Shown here piece after piece: positions 27,027 to 33,449 of a stretch of DNA of 33,449 nucleotides. This DNA comes from an uncultured Christensenellaceae bacterium. GTDB lineage: Bacteria > Bacillota > Clostridia > Christensenellales > UBA3700. The notes below the pieces were generated by a model that had not been told where the DNA came from, did no database searches, and worked only from the letters and a program-made list of their open reading frames with translations. The position numbers were made by a program, and so were the translations under genes. Every line of letters starts with the position of its first letter. Within the stretch, counting starts at the first letter, position 1. The stretch covers positions 1-33,449 of the forward strand of contig CALWHF010000017.1 of the NCBI GenBank assembly GCA_944380305.1, in the 5' to 3' direction.

Positions 27027-27896
27027 ATGGCTAAAAAATCGGAAGACCGTTCGACTATCGACCTCGCTCTGAAACTGGCGACGGACGATACAAAGGACGA
27101 AAAGGTCACTCAGATCCAATCAAAACTCATAGACACCAATCCCAATCAGCCAAGAAAGCATTTTGACGAAGAATCGTTGCAGGAGCTTGCAGTCAGCATC
27201 AAGAATTACGGCGTGATACAGCCTATCCTCGTATCCCCCAAAGAAGGAGGAAGATACGAGCTGATCGCAGGCGAGAGAAGACTCAGAGCAAGCAAAATGG
27301 CGGGGCTTTCTTTCATACCCGCGATCGTCAAGCAGTTTACGGAATCCGAAATGGCGGAAATTGCCCTCATCGAAAACCTGCAGAGAGAGGATCTCAACCC
27401 GATAGAAGAGGCGAGAGCGTACCGCTCGCTGATGGACAAATACGGCTTTACGCAGGAAGAGCTTGCGGACAAGCTGGGCAAATCGAGACCCGTCATCGCC
27501 AACAGCCTCAGACTTCTTTCTCTCAATCCCGTCGTCATCGAAATGGTAGAGACTGGCAGGCTGTCTTCAGGTCACGCAAGATGTCTCGCCGCGATAAAGG
27601 ACATGGGAGTGCAGGCAACCTACGCGCTTGCGGCTTGCGACAAACAGCTTTCGGTCAGACAACTCGAGAATATGGTCAGGGCATACCTGAAACCGGGAAA
27701 AGAGCCTAAGACCCCTAAAAAATTCTTCATTTCGCCCGAACTCAAAGAGCTGGTCAACAACATGCAGCGCACGTTCGGCACAAAAGTCAAGGCAGTCGGC
27801 AACAACGAAAAAGGCAGGATCTTTATAGATTACTATACTAAAGACGACCTTATCAGGATATACGAACTGATAGACTCTCTGTCAGAACAGGAGTAG
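27027..27896 (+). CDS. parB: chromosome partitioning protein ParB (Spo0J type)
   Basis: The product is 289 residues. The N-terminal CTP-binding domain includes IQPILVSPKEGGRYELIAGE and GERRLRASK (82-90), followed by ENLQREDLNPIEEA (116-129). The helix-turn-helix is FTQEELADKLGKSRPVIANS (141-160), continuing LRLLSL and GRLSSGHARCLAAI. The KSR, IANS and SGHAR residues fit ParB better than Noc, in line with the parS-like rather than Noc-box-like sites in the window. A C-terminal dimerisation region follows. ParB loads on parS, slides as a CTP clamp and recruits SMC. No parA (soj) lies on either side: the upstream neighbour is the TIR gene and the downstream one a phosphoesterase. The terminator at 28056 makes it monocistronic. 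Confidence 0.95.
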   Translation: MAKKSEDRSTIDLALKLATDDTKDEKVTQIQSKLIDTNPNQPRKHFDEESLQELAVSIKNYGVIQPILVSPKEGGRYELIAGERRLRASKMAGLSFIPAIVKQFTESEMAEIALIENLQREDLNPIEEARAYRSLMDKYGFTQEELADKLGKSRPVIANSLRLLSLNPVVIEMVETGRLSSGHARCLAAIKDMGVQATYALAACDKQLSVRQLENMVRAYLKPGKEPKTPKKFFISPELKELVNNMQRTFGTKVKAVGNNEKGRIFIDYYTKDDLIRIYELIDSLSEQE

Positions 27897-28055
27897 TATA
27901 CAAAAGATCCGACTCACAAACGATTTTTATATACCGAAGATCTTAAAGTACCAAGGATTTTAGAGTACATACGATTTTTATGTACGCGCTGAACCCCGTA
28001 TCGGGTAAAGTACAAAAGCGTCAGGCATACTCAGGATATGAAAATACATAAGAAA

Positions 28056-28086
28056 AACCCGAAGGTCTCCTTCGGGTTATTTTTAT
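28056..28086 (+). terminator. intrinsic terminator of parB
   Basis: AACCCGAAGG and CCTTCGGGTT are perfectly complementary around a TCT loop and are followed by a T-rich run. Confidence 0.93.
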
Positions 28087-28183
28087 CTTTTTTCTCCAAA
28101 ACGAATGTTTTTTTATATTTCAATATATTAAAACTCGTTTTTATTTTCCGACTGAACGATATTATATATTTTGATATTTGTCA

Positions 28184-28212
28184 TTGCTTTTTCGTTTTTC
28201 TTGTATCATAAT
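28184..28212 (+). promoter_or_regulatory. possible promoter giving a leaderless phosphoesterase mRNA
   Basis: TTGCTT (28184-28189) and CATAAT (28207-28212) are 17 nt apart. The ATG at 28219 lies just 6 nt beyond the -10 and has no Shine-Dalgarno site, so transcription may start on or next to the start codon. Confidence 0.35.
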
Positions 28213-28218
28213 GATATT

Positions 28219-29073
28219 ATGGTAAAAAAAGACAAGGCTTTTATCGTCATAACGATACTTGAGATATTTGCACTTCTTTTCGCGGCTTTCGGGATATGGA
28301 TAGCCTATACGAATACTAATATAGAGACTTCTTATTACGAAGTAGAAAGCGGTCTTATTCCCGACGAGTTTGACGGCTTTAAGATAGCGCATATATCAGA
28401 TCTTCACAACCGCGACTGGAAAGGTAAACTCGAAGATCTCGTTGCAGCCGAAAAACCCGATATTATAGTCGTCACAGGCGATATAGTCGATTCTTCTGAC
28501 AGATATTACGACAATTCGTTGTCTTTCATAAAAAACGCAGTAAAGATCGCTCCCGTTTACTTTATAAGCGGCAATCACGAAGCATATATAACCGACTACG
28601 TTTTTATGAAAAACGCGATAAAAGAATACGGCGCGACGGTGCTTGAAGACGAAAGCGTTTTTATTGAAAAAGGAGAAGAAAAAATCAATCTCATAGGGCT
28701 TAAAGACCCAGATTTTGCTGAAAACGTCGAATTTTACAGCTATAATTATCTCTTGAAAACGGCGATAAATTCGATGACGCAAAAAGACATTTTCAATATC
28801 GTTCTGAGCCACCGTCCAGAGTATTTTGAAGGATACTCAGAAACCGACGCAAATCTCGTACTTTGCGGCCACGCCCACGGCGGGCAGGTCAGACTTCCTT
28901 CGGGAGAAGGTCTTATTGCCCCGGGGCAAGGCTTTTTTCCCAAGTATACCGAAGGCATGCATTCAAAAGACAATACCTCGATGGTAATCTCGAGAGGTCT
29001 CGGCGATTCTGTCATACCGATCAGAATAAACAATATGCCCGAACTTGTTATCGTCACTCTCAAGTCTTTATAA
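28219..29073 (+). CDS. membrane-anchored metallophosphoesterase (YkuE/YaeI-like)
   Basis: The product is 284 residues. One transmembrane segment (about 8-30) is followed by a calcineurin-like phosphoesterase domain. Metal-binding motifs appear in order: SDLHNRD (60-66), GDIVD (87-91), GNHE (118-121), SHRPEYF and CGHAHGGQ. Enzymes of this type use two metal ions to hydrolyse phosphoesters; YaeI and YkuE homologues act on lipid or wall-linked phosphate substrates at the membrane surface. The ATG at 28219 gives a clean signal anchor; an upstream TTG would add residues that do not resemble one. No ribosome site is visible. It converges on dnaN across the 146-bp repeat array. The substrate cannot be predicted. 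Confidence 0.92.
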   Translation: MVKKDKAFIVITILEIFALLFAAFGIWIAYTNTNIETSYYEVESGLIPDEFDGFKIAHISDLHNRDWKGKLEDLVAAEKPDIIVVTGDIVDSSDRYYDNSLSFIKNAVKIAPVYFISGNHEAYITDYVFMKNAIKEYGATVLEDESVFIEKGEEKINLIGLKDPDFAENVEFYSYNYLLKTAINSMTQKDIFNIVLSHRPEYFEGYSETDANLVLCGHAHGGQVRLPSGEGLIAPGQGFFPKYTEGMHSKDNTSMVISRGLGDSVIPIRINNMPELVIVTLKSL

Positions 29074-29280
29074 AATTTTCAATAATTGTAATATCGTTCT
29101 CATATTTTATTTGTCGTTTTTCACTTTTTGAAAATCGTGCCGTAAAATTTTTCATAAGTTAATTTTAACTTTTTATATTGATATTCGCTATTGATAATGG
29201 TAAAAACAAAGTTTATTTCAAATTTATAAAAGTTTTATCATTACTTCTTATTATTTACTGTCAAAGTAGAAGGGCTGAAG

Positions 29281-29784
29281 ATTTTGTACGAATGAGAGTG
29301 AAAAAGCGACCCGGTTTACTAGATGTAAACAGTCGCTTTTGAATCTAAACATAGTATTGTTAAACAGCGGAGAAGATTGCAGATTTTTTCTTTTTTATAG
29401 TTGTAAACCGCGTATAAGAGTTGCAGATTTTGTACGAAGGAGAGTGAAAAAGCGACCCAGTTTACTAGATGTAAACAGTTGCTTTTGAATCTAAACATAG
29501 TATTGTTAAACAGCGGAGAAGATTGCAGATTTTTTCTTTTTTATAGTTGTAAACCGCGTATAAGAGTTGCAGATTTTGTACGAAGGAGAGTGAAAAAGCG
29601 ACCCAGTTTACTAGATGTAAACAGTTGCTTTTGAATCTAAACATAGTATTGTTAAACAGCGGAGAAGATTGCAGATTTTTTCTTTTTTATAGTTGTAAAC
29701 CGCGTATAAGAGTTGCAGATTTTGTACGAAGGAGAGTGAAAAAGCGACCCAGTTTACTAGATGTAAACGGTCGCTTTTGAATCT
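29281..29784. repeat. 146-bp tandem repeat array (three full units and a partial fourth)
   Basis: Units start at 29281, 29427, 29573 and 29719, exactly 146 bp apart. Units 2 and 3 look identical; unit 1 has a few changes and unit 4 stops after about 66 bp. Each unit holds a stem-loop: AAAGCGAC and GTCGCTTT outside, GTTTAC and GTAAAC inside. In units 2 and 3 the outer arm is GTTGCTTT, a change that still pairs as G-U in RNA, and in unit 4 the stem is extended by a base pair. The unit is not a multiple of 3 and has stops in each frame, so it is not coding. It fills the space between the convergent phosphoesterase and dnaN genes. Confidence 0.93.
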
Positions 29785-29823
29785 CGATAAGAGTGCAAAA
29801 GATGCGCCCTTATACGCGGTTTA
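29696..29823 (-). other. 15-bp inverted repeat linking the dnaN stop codon to the array
   Basis: On the minus strand the dnaN stop begins TAAACCGCGTATAAG (29823-29809). Its exact complement lies downstream in the transcript at 29710-29696 and again in earlier units at 29564-29550 and 29418-29404. The dnaN mRNA could pair its own stop-codon region with any of three partners. Confidence 0.6.
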
Positions 29824-30936
29824 TCTTGAGAAGCCGCCCCTCAAAGGCAATATCATATACAAATACCCGTCCCCCTCGACAGGAGTGATAGTGCTCGGGG
29901 AAGTGGGGTTTGTAAGGCTGAGTTTTATAAACTGATCGTCTATCACCTTCATGCAGTCCAGCAGATATTTCGAGTTGAAAAGTATCGTAATGTCTTTGCC
30001 TGTCGAGAACACCGAGATCACTTCTTTGACGTCGCCTAGCTCGCTGTTGGAGGATATGGTCATTTTGCCGCCCTCTTTTATCTCGATCTTGATCATATTG
30101 GCTTTTTCGAAACGGCTCATGACGTACGTTCTTTCGAGGCTGTTTTCGAGCATAGCCTTGTCTATCGTAATCACGGTCTCGAAACTTGCGGGGATGCTGG
30201 ACTCGTAGCGGGTAAAAACGCCTGTCATCAGGTTGCTGATGATCTTGGTATGTTTCATATCCACCATTATCTTCTTGGGACAGAAATTGAGGCTTACCAC
30301 CGCGTCGTCTTCTTCGAGAAGTCTGTATATCTCGCTGAGGTTTTTAGCGGGTATGATCGCCGTAGTATCGGGATATTCCATCACGAGGTCCTTGACGGTT
30401 ACGGCAAGGCGGAAACCGTCGAGAGCGACGCATTTTATCTTGTTGCCTTTTATCTCGAGGAAACAACCTTTGAGAACGGGTCTGACGTCGTCGGTAGCGG
30501 CACAGAATATCGTTTTACCTATCATATCCTTGATGTCTTTCTGCAACATATCCACGCTTACTTCGTAATCGAATTGCTGAATAGGCGGGTAGTCCTTGAG
30601 CTTCATCGCCTTGAGGACGGTCTCGCTGTCCATATATTTTATCACGAAATTCTGCTCGTCCATATAGGAGAGTTCCACGTCTTCGTCGGGCGGGAGTTTC
30701 TTTACGAGCTCGCCGAAAAGTTTGCCGGGAACGAGAGCTTCTCCTTCCATTCTGACGTCGGCAACAATAGTCTTCTGTATGGCAAATTCGGTATCGGTAG
30801 CTGTCAGGGTGAGTGAATTTCCTTCGGCTGTGAGTTTGATCCCTTCGAGTATAGGCATGGTTTTCTTGACAGGGAGAGCCTTCATAACTCTCATTAATGC
30901 GTCCGACAGTAAATTTCCTTTGCAGCTTAATTTCAT
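29821..30936 (-). CDS. dnaN: DNA polymerase III beta subunit (sliding clamp)
   Basis: The product is 371 residues, the usual length for three clamp subdomains. It opens MKLSCKGNLLSDALMRVMKA and continues TMPILEGIKLTAEGNSLTLTATDTEF, and it ends in the conserved YLYMILPLRG, followed by GFSR. The ring tethers polymerases and repair enzymes to DNA. A strong GGAGGA site precedes the ATG at 30934-30936. It lies 213 nt downstream of dnaA on the same strand, and the spacer contains the likely unwinding element. Its 3' end is joined to the tandem repeat array by the 15-bp inverted repeat. Confidence 0.98.
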   Translation of the reverse strand: MKLSCKGNLLSDALMRVMKALPVKKTMPILEGIKLTAEGNSLTLTATDTEFAIQKTIVADVRMEGEALVPGKLFGELVKKLPPDEDVELSYMDEQNFVIKYMDSETVLKAMKLKDYPPIQQFDYEVSVDMLQKDIKDMIGKTIFCAATDDVRPVLKGCFLEIKGNKIKCVALDGFRLAVTVKDLVMEYPDTTAIIPAKNLSEIYRLLEEDDAVVSLNFCPKKIMVDMKHTKIISNLMTGVFTRYESSIPASFETVITIDKAMLENSLERTYVMSRFEKANMIKIEIKEGGKMTISSNSELGDVKEVISVFSTGKDITILFNSKYLLDCMKVIDDQFIKLSLTNPTSPSTITPVEGDGYLYMILPLRGGFSR

Positions 30937-31149
30937 ATTTCCTCCGCGCGCCCGATGTGTCGGGGCTTATTATTTCATATTAATTTTATATAATGTCGAT
31001 AATAAAAACCTTAATAAGGCGTGTGGATATGTGGATAACTTTTATATAACCCGTTTTATCCGCACCCGAAAGGGTTTTTTATCTTTGTGAGTTTTGGAAA
31101 ACTTTGTGAACAGAGTATAAAAGTTTTCCACTTTGTCAACAATTTCAGG
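30937..31149. other. probable oriC unwinding region between dnaA and dnaN
   Basis: Read on the minus strand, TTATCCACATATCCACA (31038-31022) holds a perfect DnaA box running into an 8-of-9 box. It is followed by CGCC, then TTATTA, and then a strongly AT-rich tract (about 30965-31012). This resembles the paired boxes, GC-rich step, DnaA-trio and unwinding element downstream of Bacillus dnaA, in the same orientation to dnaA. A third box with one mismatch, TTATCCGCA, is at 31056-31064. Confidence 0.7.
31095..31130. other. stem-loop just downstream of dnaA
   Basis: TGGAAAACTTT (31095-31105) and AAAGTTTTCCA (31120-31130) are exact complements around a 14-nt loop, 20 nt past the dnaA stop. It could be a weak terminator or processing site for dnaA mRNA, or a structural part of the origin. 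Confidence 0.45.
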
Positions 31150-32502
31150 TTACTTCTTCTGAATCATCGCTCTCAGATCGTTTACCTGAGCCTGAACGAG
31201 CGGGTCCGTCTTGCAGAGACTCGTGATCTTGTCTCGCGCGTACATGATTGTCGTATGGTCGCGTCCGCCGAAATAATCGCCTATTCCCGTCAAAGGAATG
31301 CCGAGTATATCGTTTATAAGATATATGGCTATCTGTCTCGCGTTGACGATGTTCTTCAGTTTCTTTTTGCCTATTATGTCGGCTCTCTTGATATTGAAAT
31401 AAGTGCACGTCGCGTCAACTATGTTGTCGATCGATATGACGTGCGTCGTGACGTCTATATAATCCTTGAGAGCCTCTTTTGCCGTGTCGATGTCGCAGAC
31501 TTCTTTTTTCATAAGAGAGCAGTAGAACATGACTTTCGAAAGCGCGCCTTCAAGCTCTCTTACGTTCGAGCTTATGTTCTCTGCGATAAAGAAAATAACT
31601 TCGTTGCTGACGCTGAATTTCTTTATCTCGGCTTTTTTTCTGAGAATTGCGACTCTCGTCTCTACCGAAGGATTGGTTATGTCTACTGTCAGCCCGCTTT
31701 GGAATCTCGACTTGAGTCTTTCTTCGAGGAAAGTGAGTTCTTTGGGATGACGGTCGCTCGAGAGGACGATCTGTTTTTTATTCTGATACAGGTCGTTGAA
31801 AGTGTGGAACAACGCCTCCTGCGAGCTCATCTTGTTGGCGAGAAACTGTATGTCGTCTATCATCAGCACGTCCGCGCTGCGGTATTTTTCCCTGAAACTC
31901 TTGTTGAGCTTGTTGTCCTTGTTTTTCATCAGGGAATCTATGAAACCGTTGACAAACTGTTCGGTGGTGACGTAGAGTATCTTCTTTTTCTTGTCTATCG
32001 ACAGAATATAGTTGCCGATAGCGTGCATGATGTGGGTTTTGCCAAGTCCGACTCCGCCGTAAATAAACAGAGGATTGTAGAGAGTGCCGGGATTTTCGGC
32101 AACGGCTTTTGCCGCGCTGGACGCGATGTTGTTGCAGTCTCCTACGACGAAATTGTCGAACGTGTAAGAAGGATCGAGCACGTTTTTGTAAACGTCGTCG
32201 TCAGATGGTTTTTCCTGCTGTACGGGCTCTTTTTCGGGCTTGTAATTGGCAGCCTCGTCTTCGAGCACCACCACTATATCGGTAACGTAAGTTCCCGACT
32301 TCTCTATGGCATCTCTGACCACGGTATCCTTGAAACCGTCGACCGTTCTCTTTACCGAGACGAGAGGGGAGACAAGAATGAGCTTGTTGTTTTCGATAGT
32401 GAGCGGCACGAGCTTGCCGAACCACATTTCGTAGCTCACCGTGGACATAGAAGACTCTATGTAAGAAGATATTTCTTTCCAGATCTTTACGCTTTCGTTC
32501 AT
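31150..32502 (-). CDS. dnaA: chromosomal replication initiator DnaA
   Basis: The product is 450 residues. Domain I (1-75) begins MNESVKIWKEISSYIE and is followed by a charged linker (about 82-108). The AAA+ domain has Walker A GGVGLGKT (149-156) and Walker B VLMIDD (about 209-214), then ERLKSRFQSGL. The C-terminal box-binding domain carries FGGRDHTTIMYARDKI. DnaA bound to ATP opens oriC. The ATG at 32500-32502 has no Shine-Dalgarno site and lies 9 nt past a TATAAT, so the mRNA may be leaderless. recF lies 63 nt upstream on the same strand and dnaN downstream. Confidence 0.98.
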   Translation of the reverse strand: MNESVKIWKEISSYIESSMSTVSYEMWFGKLVPLTIENNKLILVSPLVSVKRTVDGFKDTVVRDAIEKSGTYVTDIVVVLEDEAANYKPEKEPVQQEKPSDDDVYKNVLDPSYTFDNFVVGDCNNIASSAAKAVAENPGTLYNPLFIYGGVGLGKTHIMHAIGNYILSIDKKKKILYVTTEQFVNGFIDSLMKNKDNKLNKSFREKYRSADVLMIDDIQFLANKMSSQEALFHTFNDLYQNKKQIVLSSDRHPKELTFLEERLKSRFQSGLTVDITNPSVETRVAILRKKAEIKKFSVSNEVIFFIAENISSNVRELEGALSKVMFYCSLMKKEVCDIDTAKEALKDYIDVTTHVISIDNIVDATCTYFNIKRADIIGKKKLKNIVNARQIAIYLINDILGIPLTGIGDYFGGRDHTTIMYARDKITSLCKTDPLVQAQVNDLRAMIQKK

Positions 32503-32511
32503 ATCTATATT

Positions 32512-32540
32512 ATTATAATATAATTTGAAAAATTTTTCAA
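32512..32540 (-). promoter_or_regulatory. dnaA promoter with palindromic -35
   Basis: On the minus strand TTGAAA (32535-32540) and TATAAT (32512-32517) are 17 nt apart. The -35 is part of a perfect 16-bp palindrome, TTGAAAAATTTTTCAA (32525-32540), which could bind a regulator. Expected initiation is 2-3 nt before the dnaA ATG. Confidence 0.65.
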
Positions 32541-32565
32541 TAAAAAGCGGGCAATAAATAGCCTT

Positions 32566-33449
32566 TTACGCCTTTTCTATACTGCCGTTTTTTACATTAA
32601 AAAGTGTGTAAGGCACTTTTTCGTCAAATTCGGTACAGGTTATAAGAGTCTGAAGAGAAGACGACATATTGAGAAGGTTTGAGCGTCTTTTTTCGTCGAG
32701 TTCGCTGAGAACGTCGTCAAGCAGAAGTACGGGTTTTTCGCCTACTTCTTCGCCGAAAAGGTCTATTTCGGCAAATTTCAGAGAGAGAGCCGCGCTTCTT
32801 TGCTGACCCTGAGAACCGTATTTTCTGACGTCCACGCCGTCTATCGAGATGTCGAGATCGTCGCGGTGACAGCCGAAAGAAGTGAAGAAAAGATCGGTGT
32901 CTTTTTCGAACGACGCTTTGAGAGATTCGGCAAATTCTCTCTCGAGGTTTTCCTCTTCGTCGAAAGGAAGAGCACATTCGTAAGAAAGAGAAAGTGTCTC
33001 TTTTCCGTCCGACAGAGTCTTGTGAGACGCCTCGGCGAGACGCTTGAGTTTCTCGACGAAAAGATAGCGTTTTCTTATGATGTAAGCCCCGTATTTAGAA
33101 AGCTGCGCGTCCCATACGAAAAGGGTCTCTTTGAGAGTATTGACCCCGAAACCCGACTTCAGCAGCTTGTTTCTCTGCGCGAGCACGGCATTGTATTTCT
33201 GAAGAGAATAGAGGTAGTTTTTGGACTGTTGGCACAGGCTTATGTCCATAAATCTGCGCCTTTCCTGCGGACCTTCCTTTATCATGCGCAATTCGTCGGG
33301 GCTGAAGTAGACCACGTTAAGCACGCCCACGACGTCGCTGAGTTTGGAGCAGGGAAGCCCGTCCAGCAGCAATTTTTTCTTGTCTTTGTTGTCCACCAAA
33401 AGGGTGATTTCATGATCTCTGAACTTTTTGCCCACCGTCAGATTGATAT
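32566..33449 (-). CDS. recF: DNA replication and repair protein RecF (5' end outside window)
   Basis: In-frame coding continues to the window edge, so the N-terminus with the Walker A motif is missing; 293 residues are visible. RecF landmarks are FSPDELRMIKEGPQERRRF, GSQGQQRSAALSLKFAE (the ABC-type signature) and Walker B PVLLLDDVLSELDEKRR. RecF loads RecA with RecO and RecR at gaps and stalled forks. A GTG at 33433-33435 should not be taken as the start, since the upstream codons also read as RecF-like sequence. Its usual place is after dnaN; here it precedes dnaA by 63 nt on the same strand. Confidence 0.95.
   Translation of the reverse strand, partial: INLTVGKKFRDHEITLLVDNKDKKKLLLDGLPCSKLSDVVGVLNVVYFSPDELRMIKEGPQERRRFMDISLCQQSKNYLYSLQKYNAVLAQRNKLLKSGFGVNTLKETLFVWDAQLSKYGAYIIRKRYLFVEKLKRLAEASHKTLSDGKETLSLSYECALPFDEEENLEREFAESLKASFEKDTDLFFTSFGCHRDDLDISIDGVDVRKYGSQGQQRSAALSLKFAEIDLFGEEVGEKPVLLLDDVLSELDEKRRSNLLNMSSSLQTLITCTEFDEKVPYTLFNVKNGSIEKA

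Larger units (their letters stand above)
27897..28218. other. spacer between parB and the phosphoesterase gene, with a degenerate repeat
   Basis: ACGATTTTTAT occurs at 27920 and again at 27971 inside an approximate 51-bp direct repeat, with several AGTAC words around it. The parB terminator follows, and the right end holds the possible phosphoesterase promoter. No gene is seen. Confidence 0.45.

Noticed and set aside
27027..27896. Noc instead of ParB
   Set aside because: Position after rsmG would suit Noc, but the helix-turn-helix residues and the parS-like sites fit Spo0J-type ParB. I saw no Noc-box palindromes.
29281..29784. CRISPR array
   Set aside because: The whole 146-bp unit repeats without variable spacers, and no cas gene is near. 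It is a plain tandem repeat.
31087..32523. Long plus-strand open frame (478 codons) opposite dnaA
   Set aside because: It is a shadow of dnaA with odd composition (R, Y, F and V rich) and crosses the likely unwinding region.
1..33449. tRNA, rRNA, RNase P RNA, tmRNA, T-box or riboswitch
   Set aside because: I looked for T-loop, T-box and RNase P signatures by eye and found none; a covariance-model search would be more reliable.

Overview
The window is the replication-origin neighbourhood of a spore-forming, low-to-mid GC Firmicute, most likely an uncultured member of the Clostridia. The evidence is a yabP-yabQ sporulation pair, purine-rich Shine-Dalgarno sites of the AGGAGG type, sigma-A promoters with consensus hexamers, a Gram-positive style lipoprotein, and the rpmH-rnpA-yidD-yidC-khpB / mnmE-mnmG-rsmG / parB and dnaN-dnaA-recF gene sets. 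The species is not identifiable from the sequence alone.

Layout, left to right. 0.4-1.7 kb: two small membrane-protein genes on the minus strand, divergent from a TetR-family regulator (1.8-2.4 kb). 2.9-3.6 kb: yabP and yabQ, overlapping by 4 bp, behind a possible sigma-E promoter. 3.6-4.7 kb: pyrimidine-rich DNA without genes. 4.7-5.5 kb: a TrmH/SpoU RNA methyltransferase on the minus strand. 5.5-11.6 kb: about 6 kb without a convincing gene, carrying three parS-like 16-mers, several DnaA boxes, a 25-bp palindrome and abrupt changes in A/T strand bias. 11.65-12.3 kb: a clear ABC-ATPase pseudogene. 12.3-18.8 kb: a membrane-anchored alpha-helical protein and a 1809-residue lipoprotein with bacterial Ig-like domains, on the minus strand. 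19.1-21.7 kb: rpmH, rnpA, yidD, yidC and khpB, tightly packed on the plus strand. 22.0-26.0 kb: mnmE (inverted), mnmG, rsmG. 26.05-26.8 kb: a tandem-TIR protein on the minus strand. 27.0-27.9 kb: parB, with no parA beside it. 28.2-29.1 kb: a membrane-anchored metallophosphoesterase. 29.28-29.78 kb: a 146-bp tandem repeat array. 29.8-33.4 kb: dnaN, dnaA and recF on the minus strand, with recF cut by the window edge.

The genes cover replication initiation and segregation (DnaA, DnaN, RecF, ParB and their sites), tRNA and rRNA modification (MnmE-MnmG, RsmG, TrmH-like), membrane-protein insertion (YidC, YidD), RNA processing (RnpA, KhpB) and sporulation (YabP, YabQ). Compared with the common Firmicute order, recF-dnaA-dnaN lies beyond parB instead of next to rpmH, recF is upstream of dnaA, mnmE is flipped, and a TIR gene sits near the position usually held by parA. 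The dnaA-dnaN spacer has paired DnaA boxes beside an AT-rich tract, resembling the unwinding part of Bacillus oriC. A second DnaA-box cluster lies about 20 kb away in the gene-free block, where two perfect boxes flank a parS-like site symmetrically. Which of the two is the working origin cannot be decided from this window.
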